This document shows positions 32,763 through 41,942 of a stretch of 64,000 nucleotides of DNA, piece after piece (position 1 is the first letter of the stretch; every line of letters starts with the position of its first letter). The translations under genes were made by a program, and so were the position numbers. The notes under the pieces were generated by a model. That model saw only the letters and a program-made list of their open reading frames with translations, searched no databases and was not told the DNA's origin. Source of the stretch: Palsa-89 sp963824345 (lineage in GTDB: Bacteria; Acidobacteriota; Terriglobia; Bryobacterales; Bryobacteraceae); the NCBI GenBank assembly GCA_963824345.1, contig CAWGOZ010000006.1:310001-374000 (forward strand), in the 5' to 3' direction.

Positions 32763-33498
32763 CCTCAGCGACTCTCCTCTCACCCGCTTCTGGTGGCTGT
32801 CTCAACGTCTCGGCCCCGTAAAATCTACTTCCAATCGCGTGGCTAGCCGCTTTGCGAACATGCTGCGGGCCGGCTATCCCGTGGCCGATTACGCGGAATT
32901 CGAGTCCTGCACTCTGATCCTTATCTCTGTGCCGGAGGAAAATGTCTGGCGAATCGTTACCGAGATGTTATCGTCTGGAATCTCGTGGCGCGGTAAAGCA
33001 GTGCTGTTGTGCGATGCCCGGCTGGATAGCGGCGAGTTGCGCGAGCTTTCCGTGCGCGGCGCGTCCGTTGGTTCCATCAGCCCCATCCCCGGCTTCGATG
33101 ACCAGCGTTATTTGGTGGAGGGCGACCCCATTGCGATTCGCCAATCGAAACTCCTGGTGGAGCATGGCGGCCGCCGCGTGGTGGCCATCGAGCGGCCCCT
33201 CAAACCGTTCTACCTGGCGGCGCTCACCTGCACCGGCAGCCTGCTGTTGACCCTGCTTCGCGTGGCGCTGGAAGCGTTGCATCACGCGGGAATCCCGCCC
33301 GGGCTTTCGGCGACCTTGCTGGAACGGCAGATCGCCCGCTCGCTCCGTTCGGCTCTCAAAGGCGGCCGGCGCCCGTCTGTGGAACCGCGCGAACTTCCCG
33401 GACAACTGCGCACGCTCTCCGCGGCCTCTCCAGAGCTCGCGCATTTTCTGGAACAGAACTCCCGTTTAGCGTCTCGGCTGATGGAGCGGCGCTTCTGA
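32722..33498 (+). CDS. Rossmann-fold/DUF2520-like protein
   Basis: 258 residues. The N-terminus (KSVGLICAGSLSDSPLTRF) and LILISVPEENVWRIV suggest an NAD(P)-binding Rossmann fold of the NADP/F420-oxidoreductase or DUF2520 type; the C-terminal half is helical (PFYLAALTCTGSLLLTLLRVAL). The nucleotide motif is not canonical GxGxxG. The start lies inside uvrB, implying co-expression. Substrate is unknown. Confidence 0.6.
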   Translation: MKKAKSVGLICAGSLSDSPLTRFWWLSQRLGPVKSTSNRVASRFANMLRAGYPVADYAEFESCTLILISVPEENVWRIVTEMLSSGISWRGKAVLLCDARLDSGELRELSVRGASVGSISPIPGFDDQRYLVEGDPIAIRQSKLLVEHGGRRVVAIERPLKPFYLAALTCTGSLLLTLLRVALEALHHAGIPPGLSATLLERQIARSLRSALKGGRRPSVEPRELPGQLRTLSAASPELAHFLEQNSRLASRLMERRF

Positions 33499-33522
33499 TA
33501 AAATTAGCCCCGGGAGAAAATT

Positions 33523-34011
33523 ATGGAACGACGTGAACTGTTGAGTCTCGGCGGCATCGCCGCCATCGCTGGCGCATTTGCCGCGGCATCGGAATCATCG
33601 GCGCAGGAGGGCGCGCATGCAGGCGGTTCCGGCAAAAAGGTGATCCGCATCTACACCGACGCGGATGGCAACGCCCATATCCAGGATCTGCCCATCGTAA
33701 CCAAGCCCGGCAAAACCCTCAGGACGCTCCCCGCGCATGTCACCGAATTGACCTACGCCGAGTTTACCTCCAGCACCGTCGAAGACTGGCATCGAGCTCC
33801 CGGACGGCAGTTCTCCATTTCGCTGTCAGGAGAAATCGAGGTCGAGGTATCGGGCGGCAAGAAACACGCCATCCATACCGGCGATATCGTGTTCCTCGAA
33901 GACGTGCAAGGCAAGGGCCACATCACGCGTATCCTAACTCCCGTCACCAACGTATTCATTCGTGTTGCCGACGGCTTCGATGTGGTCGCATGGGCAAAGG
34001 GTGAAGCATGA
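33523..34011 (+). CDS. Exported cupin-domain protein
   Basis: 162 residues. The N-terminus MERRELLSLGGIAAIAGAFA resembles a twin-arginine signal, followed by a low-complexity linker and a small cupin barrel (WHRAPGRQFSISLSGEIEVEV, HAIHTGDIVFLEDVQGKGH). The metal-binding histidines are partly retained. Possibly an extracytoplasmic metal-dependent or sensory cupin. It is translated just before the atoE-type transporter. Confidence 0.72.
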   Translation: MERRELLSLGGIAAIAGAFAAASESSAQEGAHAGGSGKKVIRIYTDADGNAHIQDLPIVTKPGKTLRTLPAHVTELTYAEFTSSTVEDWHRAPGRQFSISLSGEIEVEVSGGKKHAIHTGDIVFLEDVQGKGHITRILTPVTNVFIRVADGFDVVAWAKGEA

Positions 34012-35425
34012 CGCGCGGCAAAGCTTGACCGGGCACTCCCTCCCCGACGGACGCCTGGCTCGCGTCGGCGTGGCGCTTTCCAATTGGAGCGAACGCTGGT
34101 TCCCCGATCCTCTGGTCTTCGCGCTGGTCGGCATCGTAATCGTTTTCCTGATCGGAGTCGCCGCCGGAGAAAGACCCTTCAATCTGGCCATCCAGGGCGG
34201 CAGAAGCTTCTGGTCGCTGATCCCCTTCACCATGCAAATGGTGATCATCATCATCGGCGGCTACGTGGTCGCTTCTACTCCGCTGGTCCAGGGAGCCACT
34301 GAAAAGCTAGCCGGTCTTCCCAACAACCCGCGGCAGGCCATCGCTCTGGTTGCCGTCTTCTCCTCGTTGACGGCGCTCATCTCCTGGGGCCTGAGTCCCA
34401 TCTTGAGCGGATTATTCGTCCGCCAGCTCACCCAGCGCGTCAAAGGCCTGGACTATCGGGCTGCCGGAGCCGCCGCGTATCTCGGATTGGGAACCGTGTG
34501 GGCCCTCGGGCTTTCGTCCTCCGCTGCGATGTTCATGGCCACGCGCACCGCCATCCCTCCAAAACTCTTAGCCATCAGCGGTCTCATTCCGCTTAGCGGC
34601 ACCATCTTCCTCTGGCCCAGCTTAGTGACCGCAGGCGTGCTGATTGTAACCGGAACGCTGGTGGCCTACTTGTCCGCGCCCACCGCCGCAAATGCGCGAA
34701 CCGCTGAGTCGTTCGGAGTGCGCTTCGAGCCAATGGAACTGGACCTGGAGCCACGAACCAAGCCCGGCGAATGGCTTGAATACAGTCCCTTGCTGACCAT
34801 CCTGGTGGGCGCGCTGCTGTGCGCGTATCTGGTGGATGTCTTCCGCACGTCGCCGCAGGGCGCGCTGGCGGCGTTGGATCTGAACACCTTCAATTTGATC
34901 TTCATCACCGCCGGGCTGCTGCTGCAGTGGCGTCCCAAGCGCTTCGTCCGCGCCGTTATGGAATGCGTCCCCGGCACCGCCGGCGTGATCGTGCAGTATC
35001 CTCTGTATGCCGTGATTTTCGGAATGATCGTGGGCACCGGACTCTCCGACAAGGCCGCCCGTCTTCTGACCTCGATCAGTACGCATAATACTTTCGCCCT
35101 GCTGGTCGGGCTCTACTCCGCCACGCTCGGTATTTTCATTCCCTCCGGCGGCAGCAAATGGATCATCGAAGCGCCTTATGTTCTCCAGGCCGCCATTGAG
35201 CATCGCGTGAACCTGGGCTGGGTGGTGCAGATCTACAATGCATCCGAAGCGCTTCCGAACCTGATCAACCCGTTCTTCATGCTGCCTCTGCTCGGAATCC
35301 TGCGGCTGCGCGCCCGCGATCTGGTGGGCTACGGATTGCTGCAACTCCTGGTGCAAGCTCCCATCGTGTTCTTCCTCTGCTGGCTATTCGCGCGGCACCT
35401 GCCGTTTGTTCCGCCGATGAGATAG
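34001..35425 (+). CDS. atoE: Short-chain fatty acid transporter (AtoE family)
   Basis: About 474 residues with some eleven to twelve membrane helices: FPDPLVFALVGIVIVFLIGV, then FTMQMVIIIIGGYVVASTPL, with GLGTVWALGLSSSAAMFMAT and the C-terminal FIPSGGSKWIIEAP loop typical of the AtoE/YhiP family. It would import short-chain fatty acids such as acetoacetate or butyrate. The frame is open from 33962; I prefer the GTG at 34001, which overlaps the cupin stop by 11 bp. Confidence 0.86.
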   Translation: MKHDARQSLTGHSLPDGRLARVGVALSNWSERWFPDPLVFALVGIVIVFLIGVAAGERPFNLAIQGGRSFWSLIPFTMQMVIIIIGGYVVASTPLVQGATEKLAGLPNNPRQAIALVAVFSSLTALISWGLSPILSGLFVRQLTQRVKGLDYRAAGAAAYLGLGTVWALGLSSSAAMFMATRTAIPPKLLAISGLIPLSGTIFLWPSLVTAGVLIVTGTLVAYLSAPTAANARTAESFGVRFEPMELDLEPRTKPGEWLEYSPLLTILVGALLCAYLVDVFRTSPQGALAALDLNTFNLIFITAGLLLQWRPKRFVRAVMECVPGTAGVIVQYPLYAVIFGMIVGTGLSDKAARLLTSISTHNTFALLVGLYSATLGIFIPSGGSKWIIEAPYVLQAAIEHRVNLGWVVQIYNASEALPNLINPFFMLPLLGILRLRARDLVGYGLLQLLVQAPIVFFLCWLFARHLPFVPPMR

Positions 35426-35442
35426 GGGCGCGAATTGTATTT

Positions 35443-35488
35443 GTAGCGCACGGACTCTTGCGTGCCGAGCCCACACTCGTGTGGGCTC
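35443..35488. repeat. Palindromic intergenic unit
   Basis: Contains GAGCCCACAC/GTGTGGGCTC with a two-base loop (35467-35488), preceded by a GCGCACGGACTCTTGCGTGC half resembling the outer arm of the 23691-23801 unit. Apart from this and the pseudogene fragment, 35,489-35,920 shows nothing convincing. Confidence 0.75.
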
Positions 35489-35563
35489 TTGTGCCCGTTC
35501 TTCAAGCCGTTGCCGGACAAACTGCAGGATGCCTTTGAAGGTAAGTCGTAGGTTGCCGGTCCG

Positions 35564-35746
35564 CTACTTCACCGCGATCGTCACCCCACCCGGGCTGAAG
35601 ACGCCGCCCACTACAAGCGTCAACGGAAGCACACCAGTTGCGTTGTCCGGAACCACGACGGTGAACTGCGCGATTCCCGACACAAGATCGGGCGCTTGCC
35701 CCGCGTAGAAGCGATCACGTTCGATCTCAGCGCACAACTCTCCCAC
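35564..35746 (-). pseudogene. Remnant of a TIGR03437 C-terminal domain
   Basis: The fragment YAGQAPDLVSGIAQFTVVVP followed by LPLTLVVGGVFSPGGVTIAV matches the end of the TIGR03437 domain found at the C-terminus of many secreted Solibacter proteins. The upstream part of the domain and the main protein are absent, so this is a decayed fragment. Confidence 0.7.
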
Positions 35747-35922
35747 TATCAGTCCCTTCCAGCCAAGGCCAGAATTAGTCCAAGCCCTCCAACGCTATAA
35801 TCCATTGATGTTCAAAATGAGGTTCAAGCCCATCCAGCAGCCCCCACACCGAAATTACCAAACGAACCCACCGCATTGATGTAGGTCTTACCGCCGGAGG
35901 CATTTGCCGCGCGGTTAGCGCC

Positions 35923-35959
35923 GAGTACTCTTGACAACTCCACCCCAAATGAGCAAAAT
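35923..35959 (+). promoter_or_regulatory. Promoter of the imuA-imuB-dnaE2 operon with adjacent palindrome
   Basis: TTGACA (35931-35936), 17 bp, CAAAAT (35954-35959) forms a good -35/-10 pair 28 bp before the imuA ATG. The 8-bp palindrome GAGTACTC (35923-35930) abuts the -35. Such cassettes are usually LexA-controlled; the acidobacterial LexA site is not known to me, so this is a candidate operator. Confidence 0.5.
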
Positions 35960-35987
35960 ATGAGTGGCGAAGAAAGGGCGAAACTGC

Positions 35988-36644
35988 ATGAACCCAAACG
36001 CCGCTCGCAGCACTACGCTTGGACTGCGTCCGGACGCCAAAATCCGGGAGTGCCTCCCCACCGGCATCGCATCGCTGGATGCTCTGGTTGAGGGCTTCCC
36101 GCGCGGCGCAATCTCTGAGATCCTCGGCCCGGAAAGCTCCGGCCGCACCACGCTGGTTCATTCTCTGCTGGCCGCATCCACCGCTCAGTTTGAAATCTGC
36201 GCTTATGTCGACACCGACGACTCCTTCGATCCCGTCTCGGCAGCCGCGGCCGGCGTAGCACTCTCCCAACTGGTCTGGATCCGTTGCGGCCACAACGCCG
36301 GACACGCGCTCAAAGCGGCCGATTGCCTGCTCCACGCCGGCGGATTCGGCGCCATCGTCCTCGACCTCTGCCAAGTCCCCCCGCGCATTTCCAACTGCAT
36401 CCCCATTTCCTATTGGTACCGATTCCGCCGCGCCATCGAAAACACGCCGACCATTCTCGCGCTCGTTGAAAAGGAGCCAATTGCCAGATCCTGCGCTTCG
36501 CTAATGCTCGAAATCAATCGCAAGAGAACCGCATGGCGAGGCGCACCCGGCTTTTCGCTCTTGCGTGGAGTGGAGCTGGAAGCTCGCTCGCGCAAGCCCG
36601 TGCGTCCCGCCACGACGCAATTCAAAGCGAGGGCCGTTGTATGA
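35988..36644 (+). CDS. imuA: ImuA, RecA-like accessory protein of the mutagenesis cassette
   Basis: 218 residues from ATG 35988. The RecA-like core has LPTGIASLDALVEGFPRGAISEI, Walker A GPESSGRTTL, and a Walker B-like region FGAIVLDL. ImuA partners ImuB and DnaE2 in damage-induced translesion synthesis. Its stop overlaps the imuB ATG (ATGA). Confidence 0.82.
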   Translation: MNPNAARSTTLGLRPDAKIRECLPTGIASLDALVEGFPRGAISEILGPESSGRTTLVHSLLAASTAQFEICAYVDTDDSFDPVSAAAAGVALSQLVWIRCGHNAGHALKAADCLLHAGGFGAIVLDLCQVPPRISNCIPISYWYRFRRAIENTPTILALVEKEPIARSCASLMLEINRKRTAWRGAPGFSLLRGVELEARSRKPVRPATTQFKARAVV

Positions 36645-37852
36645 TCTTCGCCTGCATTAATGGCGCTTCTGATCTAGCTCAAATCGCCGCCGCATTCTCG
36701 CCTTCGTTCGAACAAACGTCGTCCGACACCGTCGTCTTCCGCGTCGATGGTTTGAAGCGCCTCTATGGCACGCCCCAGCAAATCGCGCAAGCCATCGCCA
36801 AACAATCTGGCGGCGAAGTCAATATCGCCATCGCCGAAACCGCCGACGCAGCCATCATCGCCGCGCGTAATTTCCCCGGCATCACCGTCGCGCCCAATCT
36901 CAGCGATCTGGATGTCTCCACGCTCCCGCTCACGGACGAAATGGCCCAGGTCCTCGAAACCTGGGGCATCTATACCTTCGAGCAACTCGCTCAACTGCCC
37001 GAAACCGGCCTGGCCGAGCGCTTTGGATCCGCCGGCGTCTACTTGCGACGGCTGGCTCGCAACGCCATCCACCGGCCGCTCAAAATATTCCAGCCGGAAA
37101 CCACGTATGAGGACCGCATCCAGCTGGATCATCCGGTCAGCCTGCTCGAGCCACTGCTGTTTCTGATCGCCCGGCTGCTCAACGATCAATGCGCCCGCCT
37201 CCTTTCCAACGCCATGGCGGCCAACGAAGTCACCATTCGCCTCGAGCTGGAAACCCGCACAGAGCACATCCGCACCCTGCGCCTTCCCGTCCCCATGCGC
37301 GAAAGCAAGTCGCTCTTGAAGCTTCTGCAAATGGATCTCGAATCGCATCCGCCCGCGGCACCCACCATCGCTCTCACTCTCGCGCTCAAACCGGTGCATC
37401 CGCGCACCGTGCAAACTGGAATCTTTCTCCCGGTCACCCCGGCTCCCGACAAATTGGAACTGACGCTGGCCCGCATCCGCGGCATCGTCGGCGAAAACAA
37501 TGTCGGCATCCCCCAGCTTCTCAACACCCACCATCCGCATCCCTATCGATTGGTCACGGCGCAGCCCGCAGTTGCCAACAACCAACAATCAATAACCAAC
37601 AACCAGGCCTTCCGTTTCTTCCGCCCTCCCCTTCCCGCCACCGTCGCGCTCGATCGCACTCGCCCGATTCATATCGCCGCGCCCGGCATTCACGGCAAAG
37701 TGCTCAACGCCGCCGGCCCATGGCGAACTTCGGGCGATTGGTGGACAACTACAACTTGGAGCCGCGACGAATGGGATATCGCGCTCACCAACGGAGCTTT
37801 GTACCGCATCTATTGCGATCCCCGCTGGTTCGTCGAGGGAAGCTATGACTAG
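36641..37852 (+). CDS. imuB: ImuB, inactive Y-family polymerase
   Basis: 403 residues from the ATG overlapping the imuA stop. A Y-family fold (FRVDGLKRLYG, TWGIYTFEQLAQLPETGLAERFGSAG) lacks the usual paired catalytic acidic residues at the N-terminus (MIFACINGAS), as expected for ImuB, which acts as a hub linking the clamp, ImuA and DnaE2. Residues about 311-322 (NNQQSITNNQ) come from a heptanucleotide tract inserted in frame. Confidence 0.86.
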   Translation: MIFACINGASDLAQIAAAFSPSFEQTSSDTVVFRVDGLKRLYGTPQQIAQAIAKQSGGEVNIAIAETADAAIIAARNFPGITVAPNLSDLDVSTLPLTDEMAQVLETWGIYTFEQLAQLPETGLAERFGSAGVYLRRLARNAIHRPLKIFQPETTYEDRIQLDHPVSLLEPLLFLIARLLNDQCARLLSNAMAANEVTIRLELETRTEHIRTLRLPVPMRESKSLLKLLQMDLESHPPAAPTIALTLALKPVHPRTVQTGIFLPVTPAPDKLELTLARIRGIVGENNVGIPQLLNTHHPHPYRLVTAQPAVANNQQSITNNQAFRFFRPPLPATVALDRTRPIHIAAPGIHGKVLNAAGPWRTSGDWWTTTTWSRDEWDIALTNGALYRIYCDPRWFVEGSYD

Positions 37853-40800
37853 CGCATATGTCGAGTTGCACGCCCGCAGCGCCTTCAGCTTTCTCGAAGG
37901 GTCGTCGGTTCCCGAAGAGCTGATCGCCCGCGCCGCCGCGCTCGACTTCCCTGCCCTGGCAATGCTCGATCGCGACAACATCTCCGGCGCCGCCCGCTTC
38001 CACATGGCCGCGAAAAAGGCCGGCCTCCGCGCGCACATCGGCGCCGAAGTCACCTGCACCGACGGGCACCGTTATCCGCTGCTGGCCGAAAATCGCACCG
38101 GCTACCAGAACCTGTGCCGATTAATCACCCGCATGAAAATGCGGGCGAAAAAAGGCGAGGGCGCTGCCACTCCCGAAGAATTTGCAGAATACTCCAAAGG
38201 CCTGGTATTGCTGGCTTCGCGGCCCGATCCCCATCTTCTCGAACTGTTCCGACCCAAGAACGTCTTCGTCGAGCTCCAGCGCCATTACAATCGCGCGGAA
38301 GAAGCCCGCAATCAAGCGCTGATCGATTTCGCACGGCAGCACCGCTTGCCGCTCCTCGCCACCAACGGCGTGAGCCATGCCACGCCCGAATCGCGCGAAG
38401 CGCTGGATGTTCTCACTTGCGTCCGCCACAAAACAACCATTCACGAAGCCGGCCGACTGCTCTCCATCAATTCCGAGCGGCATTTGAAAAGCGCGCAAGA
38501 AATGTCCTGCCTATTTGCCGATCTGCCTGAAGCTATCGCCAATACTAAAGCGCTCTCCGACCGCCTGCAATTCACGCTCGCCGATCTGGGCTATCAATTT
38601 CCGAGATACCCCACGCCGCCCGGAGAAACCATGAACTCGTTCCTGCGAAAACGCGTGGAAGAAGGCGCCATCCATCGCTATCACCACAAGTCCGCCGATC
38701 TGCGCCGCCGCGCCCGCCGCCAGATCGATCACGAGCTCGCGCTCATCGAAAAGCTCGACCTCCCCGGTTACTTCCTGATCGTCTGGGACATCGTCGAGTA
38801 CTGCCGAAAACAAAACATTCTGGTGCAAGGCCGCGGATCGGCCGCCAACAGCGCGGTCTGCTATTCGCTCGGCATCACGGCGGTGGACGCCGTCGAAATG
38901 GAATTGCTGTTCGAGCGTTTTCTATCGGAAGAGCGCGGCGAATGGCCGGACATCGATCTCGATCTCCCCAGCGGCGATCAGCGTGAGCGCGTCATCCAGC
39001 ATGTCTACCAACGCTATGGCCAGCTCGGCGCCGCCATGACCGCCAATGTCATCACCTACCGCGGTCGCTCGGCCGTACGAGATATCGGCAAGGTGCTGGG
39101 CTTTCCCGAAACCGATCTGGCGCGCATCTCGGCGCTGGTTCCAGCATGGGGCTGGACTGACCCAAAAGAAACTGCCGAGCGCCAGTTCACGGAAGCCGGT
39201 TTTTCTCCGCAAAAACATCCGCTGATTGGAAAATTCCTGGATCTGTACATGACCATTCAGGATCTCCCGCGCCATCTCGGCCAGCACTCCGGCGGCATGG
39301 TGATTTGCGAAGGCCAGCTCGATTCCGTCGTTCCTCTCGAGCCAGCCACCATGCCCGGCCGCGTCGTCATCCAGTGGGACAAGGAAGATTGCGCCGATAT
39401 GGGCATCATCAAAGTGGATTTGCTGGGCCTCGGCATGATGGCCGTGCTCGAAGAATCCATCCAGCTCATTCGAACCGCCTACCGCGAAGAGGTGGACCTG
39501 GCGCATCTGCCTCAAAATGACCCGTTGGTTTATCACGCCCTTCAAAATGCCGACACCATCGGAATGTTTCAAGTGGAAAGCCGCGCGCAGATGTCGTGTC
39601 TGCCGCGTCTCAGACCCGAGCGCTTCTACGACATCGTGGTGCAAGTCGCCATCATCCGGCCCGGCCCTATTGTGGGCCAAATGTTGAACCCGTTTTTGCG
39701 CCGCCGGCAGGGCCGCGAAAAAGCCGAGTGCCTGCATCCCTCGCTCGAACCCGTGCTGCGCCGGACTTTGGGAGTTCCTCTATTTCAAGAGCAGTTGCTC
39801 CGCATGGCGATGATCGTGGCCGGATTTTCGGGAGGCGAAGCCGAAGAGCTGCGCCGCGCCATGGGATTCAAACGCTCCGAAGCCCGCATGCACGATATCG
39901 AGACCCGCCTGCGCGATGGCATGCGGCGCAACGGCATCATCGGCCAGCAGCAGGATAGCATCGTCAAATCCATCACCGCGTTCGCGTTGTACGGCTTTCC
40001 CGAATCGCACGCCGCCAGCTTCGCCTTGATCGCCTACGCCAGCGCATATCTCAAATGCCGCTACCTGGCCGCCTTCACCGCGGCTATCTTGAACAATCAG
40101 CCCATGGGCTTCTACGCGCCGGCAACATTGGTCAAGGACGCGCAGCGCCACGGTTTACATTTCAATCCCATTGATGTCACGCGCTCGGATTGGTTGTGTA
40201 CCATCGAGGAAGAAAATGGAGAGCGGCGCGTTCGCCTGGGCCTGAATTACGTCAAAGGATTGCGCGAGCAACCGGCCAGGGCCATTCTCGCCGCACGCGC
40301 GCAAGCGCCGTTTGAGAGCATTCAGGATTTAGTGAACCGCGTTCCCGAACTCCGCAAAGACGAACTGCGCAAGCTGAGCGAAATCGGCGCGCTCAATTTC
40401 ATCACCGCTTCTCCCACGCACCGCCGCGCCGCGCTCTGGGATTCTGAACTTGCCATGCGCCCCTCCGGCCCCCTCTTCACCAACAACCAACAACCAACAA
40501 CCAATAACGCACCATTGGCGCCCATGAACGCCAGTGAGCGCTTGAACTCGGACTTCCGCCAGACCCGCCTCACCATCGGCAAACACCCCATGGCCTTTCA
40601 TCGCGAAAAGCTCGATGCCCTCGGCGTCACGCCCGCGTCTCAGTTGAAATTCGTGCGCAATGGCCGCGCGGTTCGCATCGCGGGATGCATCATCTGCCGG
40701 CAGCGTCCCGGCACCGCCAAAGGGCTGCTGTTCCTGAGCATCGAGGACGAAACCGGCGTATCGAACGCCGTGGTGATGCCCGACGTTTTCGATCGCGAGC

Positions 40801-40940
40801 GCAAAACCATCCTCAACAATTCTTATCTGGTTATCGACGGCGAAATGCAAAACGTCGACAACGTCTACACGGTGCGCGCTGCGCATTTCGAGCCGCTGGA
40901 TGTGGCCGAGGAGGCCGTGCCATCGCACGACTTTCACTAA
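37845..40940 (+). CDS. dnaE2: Error-prone DNA polymerase DnaE2
   Basis: 1,031 residues. PHP domain at the N-terminus (YVELHARSAFSFLEGSS), palm with the catalytic Asp residues in WPDIDLDLPSGDQRE, the GRGSAANSAVCYSLGIT block, fingers (ALYGFPESHAASFALIAYASAYLK) and an OB-fold C-terminus (VRIAGCIICRQRPGTAKGLLFLS). It replicates past lesions with ImuAB. The ATG overlaps imuB by 8 bp. Residues about 877-888 (NNQQPTTNN) are a linker encoded by the heptanucleotide tract. Confidence 0.95.
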   Translation: MTSAYVELHARSAFSFLEGSSVPEELIARAAALDFPALAMLDRDNISGAARFHMAAKKAGLRAHIGAEVTCTDGHRYPLLAENRTGYQNLCRLITRMKMRAKKGEGAATPEEFAEYSKGLVLLASRPDPHLLELFRPKNVFVELQRHYNRAEEARNQALIDFARQHRLPLLATNGVSHATPESREALDVLTCVRHKTTIHEAGRLLSINSERHLKSAQEMSCLFADLPEAIANTKALSDRLQFTLADLGYQFPRYPTPPGETMNSFLRKRVEEGAIHRYHHKSADLRRRARRQIDHELALIEKLDLPGYFLIVWDIVEYCRKQNILVQGRGSAANSAVCYSLGITAVDAVEMELLFERFLSEERGEWPDIDLDLPSGDQRERVIQHVYQRYGQLGAAMTANVITYRGRSAVRDIGKVLGFPETDLARISALVPAWGWTDPKETAERQFTEAGFSPQKHPLIGKFLDLYMTIQDLPRHLGQHSGGMVICEGQLDSVVPLEPATMPGRVVIQWDKEDCADMGIIKVDLLGLGMMAVLEESIQLIRTAYREEVDLAHLPQNDPLVYHALQNADTIGMFQVESRAQMSCLPRLRPERFYDIVVQVAIIRPGPIVGQMLNPFLRRRQGREKAECLHPSLEPVLRRTLGVPLFQEQLLRMAMIVAGFSGGEAEELRRAMGFKRSEARMHDIETRLRDGMRRNGIIGQQQDSIVKSITAFALYGFPESHAASFALIAYASAYLKCRYLAAFTAAILNNQPMGFYAPATLVKDAQRHGLHFNPIDVTRSDWLCTIEEENGERRVRLGLNYVKGLREQPARAILAARAQAPFESIQDLVNRVPELRKDELRKLSEIGALNFITASPTHRRAALWDSELAMRPSGPLFTNNQQPTTNNAPLAPMNASERLNSDFRQTRLTIGKHPMAFHREKLDALGVTPASQLKFVRNGRAVRIAGCIICRQRPGTAKGLLFLSIEDETGVSNAVVMPDVFDRERKTILNNSYLVIDGEMQNVDNVYTVRAAHFEPLDVAEEAVPSHDFH

Positions 40941-40949
40941 TACACCGCC

Positions 40950-41930
40950 TCAATACAAACCCATCCGCTCTTTTACCAACTGAACGGTGGATTTCGCGAT
41001 GGGCGCTACTCGCTCCGCCCCCTCCTTGAGCACCCCGGTGAGATAGCCCGGTTCATTCATGATCTCGGCGTAGCGCTTCTGCAGCGGCTCCACACTCGCG
41101 ATCACCATTTCCGCCACTTGCTTCTTCAGATCGCCATATCGCATGCCGCTGAAGTGCGCGCGCACCTTCTCGGCCGGCCAGCCCGCGAAGGCCTGAAAAA
41201 TACCCAGCAAATTCTTTACGCCAGGGCCGGCCGTCTCGAAGTCAACTGCCGGGAGCGAATCGGTGGTGGCGCGCATAATCTTCTTCCGAATCTGATCCAC
41301 GGGATCCAGTAGCGCCACCGCATGACCCGATCCGGCGGCCGACTTGCTCATCTTTTTATCGGGCTCATCCAAACCCATCACGCGAGCGCCCACCAGGGGC
41401 AGGCTGGTCGCCGGCATGACAAATGTTTCACCGTACAACGAATTGAAGCGCTGCGCGATATCGCGTGCCAGCTCCAGGTGCTGCGCCTGATCGTCGCCCA
41501 CCGGCACAATGGCCGCTTGGTAAATCAATATATCCGCAGCCATCAAAACCGGGTACTGCAGCAGCCCATCGCCCACCGTTTCCTGCGCTTGCGACTTGGC
41601 TTTATACTGCGTCATCCGTTCCAGCCAGCCCACCGGCGTAACGCAAGTCAGCATCCACGCCAGTTCGGCGTGCTCGGGCACGGACGACTGCACCACGATG
41701 GTCGACTGCTTCGGATCGATACCGGCCGCCAGAAACAGCGCCGCCGTCTCCAGAATCTTCAAGCGCAGCTCACCCGGCTCTTGATACACCGTGATGGCGT
41801 GCAGATCGACGATGCCGAAGATGCTCTCGTAGTTGCCCTGAATCTCAACCCAATTCTTCAGCGCACCCAGATAGTTTCCAATATGCAAATTGCCCGTCGG
41901 CTGGACGCCGGAAAACACGCGTGCTTTCAT
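40950..41930 (-). CDS. trpS: Tryptophanyl-tRNA synthetase
   Basis: 326 residues from ATG 41930. The HIGH-type motif is NLHIGNYLGAL and the KMSKS loop is DKKMSKSAAGSG; YQAAIVPVGDDQAQHLELARDI binds tRNA/ATP. It charges tRNA-Trp. The frame is open further upstream to 42623 but that part overlaps the divergent methyltransferase and is not TrpS. Starts of the two genes are 12 bp apart. Confidence 0.96.
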   Translation of the reverse strand: MKARVFSGVQPTGNLHIGNYLGALKNWVEIQGNYESIFGIVDLHAITVYQEPGELRLKILETAALFLAAGIDPKQSTIVVQSSVPEHAELAWMLTCVTPVGWLERMTQYKAKSQAQETVGDGLLQYPVLMAADILIYQAAIVPVGDDQAQHLELARDIAQRFNSLYGETFVMPATSLPLVGARVMGLDEPDKKMSKSAAGSGHAVALLDPVDQIRKKIMRATTDSLPAVDFETAGPGVKNLLGIFQAFAGWPAEKVRAHFSGMRYGDLKKQVAEMVIASVEPLQKRYAEIMNEPGYLTGVLKEGAERVAPIAKSTVQLVKERMGLY

Positions 41931-41942
41931 GTTCGAACATTC

